A stretch of DNA of 16,578 nucleotides from an uncultured Streptococcus sp. (GCA_900755085.1 CAAEFF010000137.1:1-16578); one strand, 5' to 3'; positions 6,406 to 14,011 are shown, counted from the stretch's first letter. Program-made: numbers and translations. Notes: a model not told the origin generated them from the letters alone.

Positions 6406-8433
6406 TTAAACCGTTTGACGTAACCCCATCATCCGGTAAAGGAACAAAGCGCTCGGAGCTTTCAAAAAGCTCTTTTGCTTGGAATTTGTTGATTTTAGCA
6501 CATAGTTCGGTTTGACTGTTTCAGTGACTGTCTTTGCTTGTTTTAGATTCAGGCCGGTTTGTTTTTTAGACGGTTGAACTTTCGATGGTTGAAGGGAAGC
6601 TTTCACTGCGCCTGCTTGAAGGGGTTTTTCTTTCACCTTCAAGGCTTGTCCAACTGGTTTTGAAGCAGGAGCAGATAGTCCTGCTTGTGCTGAATGAGAG
6701 AGTTGACTCATGGTTTGATTGTTTCTGACTTCGACATGGTTTAGGATACCTCCATTTGGATTGAGGTGATCGGTCACACCTGTATCAAATGGCGCTACAA
6801 ATACATTGTCCTCAATTGTGACATTTTTAATATCTCCATAGCGCGTTTCAACATCAATCGATCCACGATCCTTGTTGTAGATATCGCTCTTCGTTCCTGT
6901 GCGCTCCAAGAGATTGTGGTGAACCCGAATCCCTTCTTCATTCAAATCAAAGTTATGGCCCTTAAAGACAGTCGTCAAGCGAATTCCAGCATCACCGATA
7001 TTCTCTTTAATCCGATTGTAGGCAATCTCATGGCCTTTTCCACCAAAGATCCCAACACCACCAGCTCGCCAACCGAGTTCAATCGTATTGTGCAAGAATT
7101 TATTATTTTCTGCTACTGCCGATTCTGTCCCATCCGCAATACTTGACCAGCTGGCAAGTCCGTCATCTCCATTTCCACGAATACTCGAATTGCGGACAAT
7201 CGAATTCTTAGTCCCTTGGGCAAAGTTGACCCCGTCAGCCAGGTTATTGCGCAAACGGACATTTTCTACCACTAGACCATCTGTGTACTTCATATCATTT
7301 TTTCCAGCATAATCGCCAATCCACATGCCGACTTCAAAATGTTCGGCCCAAATATCGTGAATATGAGAATTCTTCCCTGGCGTTCCAGAAATGGCCTTGT
7401 ACTGAGCATTTTCACCATAGCGTGAACGAAGGTTGGAGGACAGATAGACATCGCTAAATTCAACATGGTTGTCTTGGTGAAGGAAGTCAAATCCACCACC
7501 ACCAGCTTGGTCACTAGTAAAATGCAGTTGGGTATGCCAGATACCAGCCCCTGAAATCTTCATATCAGAAGCATCGATACCGACTTTTCGATTGAGATTA
7601 AATCGCCCAGCTGGGATATAGACATTCTTTCCGGTTTGTTTAGCTTCATAAATCGCATCATAGAGAGCCTGGCTGTCATCAGTATCGTCGTTTGGCGTAG
7701 CTCCTTTAGAAACAATATTGATAGCATTATCCCCTTGAGCAATCGGGTCTGGAGCTTGCTCAAATTCCACAAAGTCAAGGCCGTAATGGACGTCGTCTGC
7801 TTTGTTTTTTACGAGTGAAACCACATCTCCTTTTTGAAGTTGAATGCCTGGAAGCAGGCTATGCACTTCGTCAAATTGGAAGCGGGCACGTGTATCAGCC
7901 TGTGCACTATCGTGTACACCTTTGTCATTCAAATACTGCCAGTTAGATGAGGACGAAAGATCCAATTGTTGAACACTATGACCATTCACCTGTACATCGA
8001 GTTGTCCACTTGCGCCATCTGGTACCGTGTAGCGTACGGTTAAAGCATTGGCTGGTTCATTGACCTTAAAGGAAACACCATCTCCCTTTTCTTTTAAAGC
8101 GACATAGGTCTGATCAGAAGCTTCAATAGCTGTTGAGTGACTGTCTTGAGACTGCTCTACCTCTGCCTTTCCAAGGAGGTTTCCTTTGTCTGCTTCATAA
8201 CGGGTGTAAGGCATAGATGCTCCATATTGGCTGGTATCTACTTGAGAGCTTGCGGGATCCGAAGTTGTCGCTTCTTGCCCTTGTGTTTGGACTTGTGCTT
8301 GCTCTCCAACTTGATCAGCTGCCACAGATTGTCCAGTCAAAAAACAAGCCCCCATGATCGCAATCACGACAGAAAAGACTCCAAGCTTAGACTTGCGAAT
8401 GCCAAAAACGATATCTTTGTTTAAATGATTCAT
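6406..8433 (-). CDS. Secreted right-handed beta-helix enzyme, probable GH87 alpha-1,3-glucanase
   Basis: A 675-residue secreted protein, counted from the ATG at 8431-8433 (GGAG nine bases before; the GTG just upstream is an alternative). A YSIRK-type signal peptide comes first (FGIRKSKLGVFSVVIAI, about residues 10-26; cleavage near SVAA-DQ at 39). A Gln/Thr-rich linker and a carbohydrate-binding-like beta module (about 75-226) follow. A pectate-lyase-type beta-helix (about 230-580) begins INIVSKGATPNDDTDDSQAL and ends in a Lys/Gln-rich tail. DGVN (D400) and GDDGLASW (D423, D424) have the spacing I recall for the three catalytic aspartates of GH87 alpha-1,3-glucanases (mutanase/mycodextranase). 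The natural substrate could be dental-plaque mutan or fungal alpha-glucan; this is inference. It has no LPXTG sorting signal, so it is probably released. A different polysaccharide lyase or hydrolase is the alternative. Confidence 0.72.
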   Translation of the reverse strand: MNHLNKDIVFGIRKSKLGVFSVVIAIMGACFLTGQSVAADQVGEQAQVQTQGQEATTSDPASSQVDTSQYGASMPYTRYEADKGNLLGKAEVEQSQDSHSTAIEASDQTYVALKEKGDGVSFKVNEPANALTVRYTVPDGASGQLDVQVNGHSVQQLDLSSSSNWQYLNDKGVHDSAQADTRARFQFDEVHSLLPGIQLQKGDVVSLVKNKADDVHYGLDFVEFEQAPDPIAQGDNAINIVSKGATPNDDTDDSQALYDAIYEAKQTGKNVYIPAGRFNLNRKVGIDASDMKISGAGIWHTQLHFTSDQAGGGGFDFLHQDNHVEFSDVYLSSNLRSRYGENAQYKAISGTPGKNSHIHDIWAEHFEVGMWIGDYAGKNDMKYTDGLVVENVRLRNNLADGVNFAQGTKNSIVRNSSIRGNGDDGLASWSSIADGTESAVAENNKFLHNTIELGWRAGGVGIFGGKGHEIAYNRIKENIGDAGIRLTTVFKGHNFDLNEEGIRVHHNLLERTGTKSDIYNKDRGSIDVETRYGDIKNVTIEDNVFVAPFDTGVTDHLNPNGGILNHVEVRNNQTMSQLSHSAQAGLSAPASKPVGQALKVKEKPLQAGAVKASLQPSKVQPSKKQTGLNLKQAKTVTETVKPNYVLKSTNSKQKSFLKAPSALFLYRMMGLRQTV

Positions 8434-8463
8434 CACACATTTCTCCTTTTATTTTTTACAACG

Positions 8464-8493
8464 ATTCTATCCTAATAAAAATTATCATGACAA
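8464..8493 (-). promoter_or_regulatory. Promoter of the beta-helix enzyme gene
   Basis: -35 TTGTCA at 8488-8493, an 18-base spacer, and -10 TAGAAT at 8464-8469. Thirty bases then lead to the ATG, through an AAAGGAG site. Confidence 0.7.
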
Positions 8494-8574
8494 ACAAGGT
8501 AAATTGTGTGAATATTCTGTATCAATTTGTTGCAGAAATGTTAACCTTTTTATGTAGTAATAAAAGTGAGTAAG

Positions 8575-8607
8575 AAAAAAGAGGCTGAGAATGCTTTCTC
8601 AAACCTC
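8575..8607 (-). terminator. Terminator of the ABC exporter operon
   Basis: On the minus strand GAGGTTTGAGAA and TTCTCAGCCTC form a stem with a single bulge around AGCA, followed by TTTTTT. It lies 17 bases past the stop at 8624. Confidence 0.88.
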
Positions 8608-8623
8608 TTATGATGACACGAGC

Positions 8624-10402
8624 TTATTCCGCTTGTTTACTTGAAAACTGGCTATTGTAGAGCTCATAGTAGAATCCTTTATCTGCTAACAAAGATTGGT
8701 GATTGCCTTGCTCGATGATTTGCCCATCTTTGAGGACAAGGATTTTATCTGCTTCTTGAATGGTAGACAAGCGGTGAGCAATGACAAAGCTAGTCCGCCC
8801 TTTCATCAAATTCTTCATCGCTTTTTGAATCAAGATCTCTAAACGCGTATCGACAGAAGACGTCGCTTCATCCAAAATCAAGATTTTAGGATCCGCTAGG
8901 AGCGCACGCGCAATAGTTAGAAGTTGCTTTTGCCCTAGAGAAATATTGCTAGACTCCTGGTTCATTTCCATATTGTAACCACCAGGGAGTGTCCGGATAA
9001 AGTGATCGACATTGGCTGCCTTTGCAGCTTCCACAATTTCTTCATCCGTTGCCTCGAGATTACCAAAGCGAAGGTTTTCTTTGATGGTTCCTTCATATAA
9101 CCAAGCATCCTGCAATACCATTCCAAATTGCTTGCGGTAATCTTGGCGAGATAGATGACGAATATCATGACCATCCACCGTAATCGATCCTGCAGTCACA
9201 TCGTAAAAGCGCATGAGCAGATTAATCAGAGTTGTTTTCCCTGCTCCAGTTGGTCCGACAATGGCCACCATTTCACCTGGTTTAACTTCTAGGTTGAAAT
9301 CACGAATCAAGGGTTTGTCCGCTACATATTGGAAATCAACGTTTTTAAAGCTGACTTGCCCTATCAAATCTCCAGAGAGGGTTTCTGTCACATCTGCTAC
9401 TTCATCTGGTTCATCCATGACTTGGAAAATCCGATCTAGAGACGACTTAGCACTTTGTAGCTGTCCTGCCAATTGGGTCAAGTTTTGAATCGGTTGGTTG
9501 ATTTGCCAAACATATTGAACGAAGGCCTGCATGTTCCCGACAGTCAAACGACCTGCTATCACTTGCAAGCCACCAAACAAAGCGATAATGAGATAAGTCA
9601 AATCTGAAATCCCATTTAAAATCGGCATCATTAAGCCGGAAATGAAGTTGGCTTTGAATCCTACCTTTTGTAGATGATGGGTAATATCATGAAACTCTTC
9701 CTGGGAAGATTTTTCTCGGACATAGAGCTTAAGGACATTGAAACCTGTTAAATTTTCTTGAACGAAGCCGTTCATTGCTCCCAAAACATCGGCCTGCTCT
9801 TTAAAGTAAGGCTGAGATTTTTTCATGATAAATCGAGCACTGAAATAAGTGATCGGAATGGACAAGATGACTACTAGCCCCAGCTGGATGTTTAAGTATA
9901 AGACCATGCTGATGACAAAGAGCAAGGTAAAGATGGCGTTGACGATTTGTAAGAAGGACTGTTGCAAGGCAGTCGAGACGGTTTCGACATCGCTAGTAAA
10001 ACGTCCTAGTAAATCTCCGAACTGATGCCGGTCAAAATAAGAAACGGGAATGTGATTGATTTTATGGGACAAATCATTTCGCATGTCCTGAACGGTCTTT
10101 TGAACAGCATTGGTCATGAAATAGTTGGAATAATAAGATCCCAACTCATAGAGGACCCCACGGAATAGATAGAGCGTCATAATGATCGCAATATAGGAGG
10201 TATTAAGACCAGCTCCTGCAAGGCCTTTTGCCATATCCATGAGATTTTTTGTCAACTCAGTAATGGCAAGCCCCAAAACAAAAGGTTCGACAACACTCAT
10301 GACGACACTCAGGATTTTTAAAAAAATGGACAAGCAAACTTCCAAGCGATAGGCTCTCAAGTAAGTCCATAGTCTACTAAAACTGTTTTGTTCTTGTTTC
10401 AT
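8624..10402 (-). CDS. Heterodimeric ABC exporter subunit (catalytic-type Walker B)
   Basis: A 592-residue half-transporter: six membrane segments in residues 20-310, then an ATPase domain. Walker A is GPTGAGKTT (383-391), Walker B is LILDE with the catalytic Glu at 512, and the switch His is H543 (IAHRLST). The signature is ISLGQ (487-491) rather than the canonical LSGGQ. This pattern, with a complete Walker B/His and a degenerate signature, marks the partner of a subunit with the opposite defect, as in LmrCD-type exporters. These move hydrophobic drugs, peptides or lipids across the membrane. The start ATG has a GAAAGGAG site and is 13 bases after the stop of the first subunit. The cargo cannot be told from sequence. 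I give no symbol because several streptococcal pairs look alike. Confidence 0.93.
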   Translation of the reverse strand: MKQEQNSFSRLWTYLRAYRLEVCLSIFLKILSVVMSVVEPFVLGLAITELTKNLMDMAKGLAGAGLNTSYIAIIMTLYLFRGVLYELGSYYSNYFMTNAVQKTVQDMRNDLSHKINHIPVSYFDRHQFGDLLGRFTSDVETVSTALQQSFLQIVNAIFTLLFVISMVLYLNIQLGLVVILSIPITYFSARFIMKKSQPYFKEQADVLGAMNGFVQENLTGFNVLKLYVREKSSQEEFHDITHHLQKVGFKANFISGLMMPILNGISDLTYLIIALFGGLQVIAGRLTVGNMQAFVQYVWQINQPIQNLTQLAGQLQSAKSSLDRIFQVMDEPDEVADVTETLSGDLIGQVSFKNVDFQYVADKPLIRDFNLEVKPGEMVAIVGPTGAGKTTLINLLMRFYDVTAGSITVDGHDIRHLSRQDYRKQFGMVLQDAWLYEGTIKENLRFGNLEATDEEIVEAAKAANVDHFIRTLPGGYNMEMNQESSNISLGQKQLLTIARALLADPKILILDEATSSVDTRLEILIQKAMKNLMKGRTSFVIAHRLSTIQEADKILVLKDGQIIEQGNHQSLLADKGFYYELYNSQFSSKQAE

Positions 10403-10415
10403 CTGCTTCTCCTTT

Positions 10416-12152
10416 CTATTCCTCTGTTAATGATGGACTATCGAGCTGCGAATTGGCAATTTCACGATAGATCTCATTGCTTTCCATCAATTCATCGTGA
10501 GTTCCTCGACCAACGATTTCCCCTTGGTCCAAGACAATAATTTGATCCGCATCCATAATGGTTCCCACGCGTTGCGCTACGATCAAGACGGTCGCATCTC
10601 CTGTGACTTCTTTGAGACGCTTCCGCAAAGTGGCATCCGTCTTGTAGTCCAAGGCAGAGAAGGAATCATCAAAGATAAAAATATCAGGATCTTTGACAAC
10701 GGCACGAGCGATGGACAAGCGTTGTTTTTGACCACCTGAAAGGTTGCTACCACCTTCTGCCAAATGCGTATCAAAGCGTTCCTCACGACTGTCGATAAAT
10801 TCCTTGGCTTGGGAAATTTCAGCCGCTTGCTCTAGCTCTTGTACAGAGGCATCTTCTTTCCCATAACGAAGGTTCTCAGCAATGGTTCCCGTAAAGAGCA
10901 AGGCCTTTTGTGGAATAAAACCAATCTTTTGGCGAAGAGCTTTCAGATTGTAATCTCGAACATCCACACCATCGACCAAAATCTTCCCAAGTGTGACATC
11001 ATAGAATCGAGGAATCAACTGCACAAGTGAAGATTTCCCAGATCCAGTCGACCCGATAAAGGCAATCGTTTCACCAGGTTTGGCCTGAAAAGAAATGTTG
11101 TGGAGAACCGGACTCTCTGTCTCACCTGGATAGGCAAAGGTGACATTGTCAAATTCCAAATAGCCACGAGATGCTGTTTCTGTTACACCATTCTCATTTG
11201 GATCGATCGAAATGGGCATGTCCATGATTTCCTTGAGACGACGGCTAGAAACCGCAGTCCGAGGATACATGGTAAAGAGATTGGCTAAAAAGAGGAAAGA
11301 TAAGAGCGCGTGGAAGCTATACTCAATAAAGGCAACCAGATCCCCAATTTTCAAACTACCGTCATGAAGAGGATCCAAAGCAAACCAGACAATCGCCACA
11401 ATCATAGCAATGATGATCTGCACAAATAGGGGTTCTGTCAAACCAGTTAGTTTGAACAATTTATTCGAGTTTTCCGCATAGACTTCATTTTCAGCCGCAA
11501 ATTTATCCTCTTGGAATTCTTCGCGGGCAAAGGCACGAATCACACGAAGTCCAGTCAAATTTTCACGCGCAAATTGATTGAGATGGTCGAGGGTCTTTTG
11601 TTGCTTCTCAGAAAGTGGACGTGTCTTAACTGCTACATACCAAACGACGACAGCAAGAAATGGTACAGATACTGCTACAATCCACGCTAAAGAAGGACTG
11701 GTTGTCAGAATCAAGAGAACACTGGAAACCATCATCAAGGGTGTGATGACCCCCATCTTCAACATAGAATCCGCAAACTGCATCAAAACAAAGGCATCCG
11801 AAGTCAAGCGAGTGACCAATGACGATACCCCGATTTGCTCATACTCGTGATGCGAGTACTCCTGTAACTTGGCATAGAGGTCATTGCGCATATCACGGAC
11901 CATGGTGGTTGTTAGCTGACCAACCGCGTAAGACAAGATAATCCGCCCCACAATCCCAAGCAAAATGATCGCAAACATGACCCAGCCCCAGAAATACAGC
12001 CGGTCCACATCACGCGGGTTAATCCCTTCATCAATCATGCGAGCTAGAATTGTTGGCAAGCCCAAATTGACAATAACAAACAGGACCGCTGAAAATAGAT
12101 TCAGGGCTAGCCACTTGGGATACTTTTTCAAGTAAGACCAAATATAAAGCAT
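10416..12152 (-). CDS. Heterodimeric ABC exporter subunit (degenerate-site type)
   Basis: A 578-residue half-transporter, first gene of the pair, with membrane domain followed by ATPase. The ATG at 12150-12152 (MLYIWSYLKKYPKW) has an AAAAGGAG site. The open frame extends 39 codons further upstream across the leader and past the promoter, and is not used. Walker A is GSTGSGKSS (367-375) and the signature is a canonical LSGGQ (471-475). The Walker B is FIFDD, with Asp496 where the catalytic Glu should be, and the switch His is Gln527 (IVAQRVGT). These substitutions are the hallmark of the LmrC-type subunit, so with its partner it forms one active and one degenerate ATP site. Probably a multidrug-type exporter at the cell membrane. 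Confidence 0.93.
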   Translation of the reverse strand: MLYIWSYLKKYPKWLALNLFSAVLFVIVNLGLPTILARMIDEGINPRDVDRLYFWGWVMFAIILLGIVGRIILSYAVGQLTTTMVRDMRNDLYAKLQEYSHHEYEQIGVSSLVTRLTSDAFVLMQFADSMLKMGVITPLMMVSSVLLILTTSPSLAWIVAVSVPFLAVVVWYVAVKTRPLSEKQQKTLDHLNQFARENLTGLRVIRAFAREEFQEDKFAAENEVYAENSNKLFKLTGLTEPLFVQIIIAMIVAIVWFALDPLHDGSLKIGDLVAFIEYSFHALLSFLFLANLFTMYPRTAVSSRRLKEIMDMPISIDPNENGVTETASRGYLEFDNVTFAYPGETESPVLHNISFQAKPGETIAFIGSTGSGKSSLVQLIPRFYDVTLGKILVDGVDVRDYNLKALRQKIGFIPQKALLFTGTIAENLRYGKEDASVQELEQAAEISQAKEFIDSREERFDTHLAEGGSNLSGGQKQRLSIARAVVKDPDIFIFDDSFSALDYKTDATLRKRLKEVTGDATVLIVAQRVGTIMDADQIIVLDQGEIVGRGTHDELMESNEIYREIANSQLDSPSLTEE

Positions 12153-12218
12153 AGATGATTCTCCTTTTCCATAAATAATAACCTTGATCACACAGAAAAG
12201 AGGGAGCGAGACGAAATC

Positions 12219-12233
12219 ATTTTCAAAGAAAAT
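12219..12233. promoter_or_regulatory. Perfect inverted repeat in the ABC exporter leader (possible operator)
   Basis: ATTTTC and GAAAAT flank AAA, giving a 15-base perfect inverted repeat. It lies 35-50 bases downstream of the -10 box in a leader of about 105 bases. It could be a repressor operator or a short RNA hairpin. No regulator gene is adjacent. Confidence 0.35.
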
Positions 12234-12267
12234 TATTCCAGCCCCAGTCCCATCTGTAGTCTCATTC

Positions 12268-12295
12268 ATTATACCAAACTAGTCATAAAAGTAAA
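12268..12295 (-). promoter_or_regulatory. Promoter of the ABC exporter operon
   Basis: -10 TATAAT at 12268-12273 with an extended TGG in front, and a weak -35 TTTACT at 12290-12295. The weak -35 with an extended -10 is a normal streptococcal arrangement. Confidence 0.7.
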
Positions 12296-12297
12296 GC

Positions 12298-12321
12298 AAA
12301 AGAGCAGGTTTCCCCGCTCTT
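12298..12321 (-). terminator. Terminator of lipoprotein gene 1
   Basis: AAGAGC pairs with GCTCTT, extended by GG/CC and one G-T pair around a GAAA loop, with TTTT following on the minus strand. It nearly abuts the -35 box of the exporter promoter. Confidence 0.85.
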
Positions 12322-12329
12322 CACTTGCA

Positions 12330-12779
12330 TTATTTCGTGCGTTTGAATTTAGCATTTTTAAGAATCATAAGATCCCCTTGATTGCTATTACTTAACTTAG
12401 AAAGATCAAATGTCAAATAGTCACCATCGACCTTGTATGTAATCTTTTCTCCACTACCATCTTTTGACGCGATTGTTTTCTCTTTTTGATTGATTTTGAC
12501 ATCATAAGATCGCTCATTCTTTTGACCAGCGACTTCACCCGCGATGCTGAGGGTTCCTTTTGAATCTTTGATCTTAATGGAAACTTCAAAATTAATAACA
12601 TCTCCAATAGACTCTAATTGACTACCTGATAAGCCTTGCTCCTCAAGAATTTTCTTGAGTTCAGTTTTTGATGGTTTGTAGACATAAGTCCCGTTATCAC
12701 TTTTGGCACCACATGCCACCAAGAGGACTGCTGCAAAAACTGCAACGAAAGCTAAAAGAATACGTTTAATATTTTTCAT
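12330..12779 (-). CDS. Small lipoprotein, paralogue 1 of 3
   Basis: A 149-residue precursor with a lipoprotein signal peptide, MKNIKRILLAFVAVFAAVLL, and the lipobox LVAC with the lipidated Cys at 23. The mature part begins GAKSDNGTYVYKPSK, shared almost exactly with the two neighbours. A beta-rich domain follows, with IKDSKGTLSI, QKEKTI and EKITYKVDGDYLTFDLS, ending NAKFKRTK. I do not recognise a function. The mature domain looks like a small membrane-anchored beta sandwich, possibly binding a ligand or protecting the surface. It has its own promoter and terminator. It is the most diverged of the three at the promoter. Confidence 0.9.
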   Translation of the reverse strand: MKNIKRILLAFVAVFAAVLLVACGAKSDNGTYVYKPSKTELKKILEEQGLSGSQLESIGDVINFEVSIKIKDSKGTLSIAGEVAGQKNERSYDVKINQKEKTIASKDGSGEKITYKVDGDYLTFDLSKLSNSNQGDLMILKNAKFKRTK

Positions 12780-12809
12780 AATTCATCTCCTAATGTACTT
12801 TATAATCAG

Positions 12810-12838
12810 ATTTTACCATTATTTTAATACCGATTCAA
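12810..12838 (-). promoter_or_regulatory. Promoter of lipoprotein gene 1
   Basis: -35 TTGAAT at 12833-12838, a 17-base spacer, and -10 TAAAAT at 12810-12815 with an extended TGG. The sequence around it does not resemble the shared promoter region of paralogues 2 and 3. Confidence 0.65.
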
Positions 12839-12852
12839 GATATTATAAAGAA

Positions 12853-12879
12853 GAAAAAGAGCAGATACTTTCTGCCCTT
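12853..12879 (-). terminator. Terminator of lipoprotein gene 2
   Basis: AAGGGCAGA and TCTGCTCTT pair over nine positions (one G-T) around AAGTA, followed by TTTTTC on the minus strand. Confidence 0.85.
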
Positions 12880-12887
12880 CTCTTGTA

Positions 12888-13340
12888 TTATTTTGTGCGC
12901 TTGAATTTAGCGTTTTTGAACATTTCCAAAGCTGCTGCGTGATCTGAACTTTCCTCTCCAGATAAATCAAAAGTGAATACATCGCCAGAAACTTTGTATT
13001 TAACCTTTTCACCTTCACCTGTTTTTGATTGAAGAGTTTTCTTTTGTTGGTCAACTTTCATATCAAATGATTGGTCAGTCTTTTGTCCCATCATTTCACC
13101 TTTAATTTTAAGGCTACCTTTTTTGTCTTTAATGGTTACTGAAACTTCCAATTTAACATTGTCGATCAATGCATCTACGCTTGAACTTGGAGCACCTTGT
13201 TCTTCAAGGATCTCCTTCACTTCAGATTTTGTAGGTTTGTAGACATAAGTCCCATTATCACTTTTGGCACCACATCCCACCAAAAGAACTACTGCAAAAA
13301 CAGCTACTACAGCCAAAAGAATACGTTTAAAGTTTTTCAT
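12888..13340 (-). CDS. Small lipoprotein, paralogue 2 of 3
   Basis: A 150-residue precursor with signal peptide MKNFKRILLAVVAVFAVVLL and lipobox LVGC (Cys 23). The mature part shares GAKSDNGTYVYKPTK, IKDKKGSLKIKGEMMGQK, EKVKYKVSGDVFTFDLS and the C terminus NAKFKRTK with paralogue 1. The ATG at 13338-13340 follows AAAAAGGAG by five bases. Tandem duplication of a single ancestor is the simplest origin for the three genes. Function unknown; extracytoplasmic, anchored in the membrane. Confidence 0.9.
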   Translation of the reverse strand: MKNFKRILLAVVAVFAVVLLVGCGAKSDNGTYVYKPTKSEVKEILEEQGAPSSSVDALIDNVKLEVSVTIKDKKGSLKIKGEMMGQKTDQSFDMKVDQQKKTLQSKTGEGEKVKYKVSGDVFTFDLSGEESSDHAAALEMFKNAKFKRTK

Positions 13341-13369
13341 AACTTCTCCTTTTTAGTTAGATTAAACCT

Positions 13370-13398
13370 ATTATAACAACAATTTCAATGCACTGCAA
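13370..13398 (-). promoter_or_regulatory. Promoter of lipoprotein gene 2
   Basis: -35 TTGCAG at 13393-13398, a 17-base spacer, and -10 TATAAT at 13370-13375 with an extended TGT. About 100 bases around this promoter are duplicated upstream of gene 3. The palindrome found there is decayed here, with two mismatches to the TACAnnTGTA core near 13405-13420. Confidence 0.75.
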
Positions 13399-13444
13399 TG
13401 AAAGATTATAAATGTCATATTCTTGTAATATTTCTTTCATAAAC

Positions 13445-13479
13445 AAAGAAAAATAAAAAGGCAGGATGTAAATCCCGCC
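13445..13479 (-). terminator. Terminator of lipoprotein gene 3
   Basis: GGCGGGAT and ATCCTGCC pair (one G-T) around a TTAC loop, followed by TTTTTATTTTT on the minus strand. Confidence 0.9.
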
Positions 13480-13487
13480 CTGATGGA

Positions 13488-13931
13488 TTATTTAACTTTA
13501 TTGAACTTAGCAATTTTCATGTAGTTATTAAACATGTCTGTGTCACCCATTAAAGAATTCTTCACATCCTTAATCGTTAACACATTTCCTGAAACTTGAT
13601 AAGTAATTTCCGCTTTCCCATACTCATTTTCTGAGACAAGAGTTTTAGCTTTTTGGTCTACTTCCAACTCAATCACTTGATTAACATTTTGACCACCTGC
13701 ATTCGTGTCTACTTTCATCTCACCTTTCTTATCCTTAATTGTAATGGAAATAGTAAATGAGTAATTATCACCTATCAAAGATTGAAATTCACTTGGCATA
13801 ATTTCTTTGATTTCATCTTTAGTAGGCTCAAACACGTAAGTCCCATTATCGCTTTTAGCGCCACAGGCTACCAAAAAGATTGCTGCAAAGACAGCCACAA
13901 CAGCTAATAAAAGACGTTTAAAATTTTTCAT
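13488..13931 (-). CDS. Small lipoprotein, paralogue 3 of 3
   Basis: A 147-residue precursor, MKNFKRLLLAVVAVFAAIFL with lipobox LVAC (Cys 23). I use the ATG at 13929-13931: its distance from the AAAAAGGAG site matches paralogue 2, while the ATG just before it is very close to that site, and the frame further upstream is promoter DNA. The mature part keeps GAKSDNGTYVFEPTK, IKDKKGEMKV and the beta-rich pattern. It has drifted in the second half and ends IAKFNKVK rather than NAKFKRTK. Function unknown. It is the first gene of the row next to the IS remnant. Confidence 0.88.
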   Translation of the reverse strand: MKNFKRLLLAVVAVFAAIFLVACGAKSDNGTYVFEPTKDEIKEIMPSEFQSLIGDNYSFTISITIKDKKGEMKVDTNAGGQNVNQVIELEVDQKAKTLVSENEYGKAEITYQVSGNVLTIKDVKNSLMGDTDMFNNYMKIAKFNKVK

Positions 13932-13961
13932 CATCTTCTCCTTTTTAGTTAGATTAAGCCT

Positions 13962-13990
13962 ATTATAACAACAATTCAGACTCACGGCAA
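13962..13990 (-). promoter_or_regulatory. Promoter of lipoprotein gene 3
   Basis: -35 TTGCCG at 13985-13990, a 17-base spacer, and -10 TATAAT at 13962-13967 with an extended TGT. It is a near copy of the promoter of gene 2. Confidence 0.75.
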
Positions 13991-13995
13991 TGAAA

Positions 13996-14011
13996 TATTA
14001 CAAATGTAATA
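13996..14011. promoter_or_regulatory. Palindromic operator-like site, TACAnnTGTA core
   Basis: TATTACAAATGTAATA has perfect 7-base arms around AA. Its centre, TACAAATGTA, fits the TACAnnTGTA site bound by CopY and by BlaI/MecI-type repressors of Gram-positive bacteria. It lies five bases upstream of the -35 box of lipoprotein gene 3. The binding protein is inference; no such regulator is encoded in the window. Confidence 0.45.

Noticed and set aside
6366..6440. An LPXTG-like sorting signal in a shifted frame after the beta-helix enzyme (LPDDG)
   Set aside because: The shifted frame gives LPDDG, with no threonine and no hydrophobic tail, so there is no support for a frameshifted anchor.
12153..12269. 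Upstream extension of the first ABC subunit by 39 codons
   Set aside because: The extension starts at the -10 box, so most of it precedes or coincides with the transcript start. The ATG at 12152 has an excellent ribosome site and a normal exporter N terminus.
12330..13940. CRISPR array or other regularly spaced repeat
   Set aside because: The repetition here comes from three paralogous genes and their promoters, not from short identical repeats with unique spacers.
13932..13985. Upstream extension of lipoprotein 3
   Set aside because: It reads through the -10 box, and the signal peptide begins at the internal ATG, as in the paralogues.
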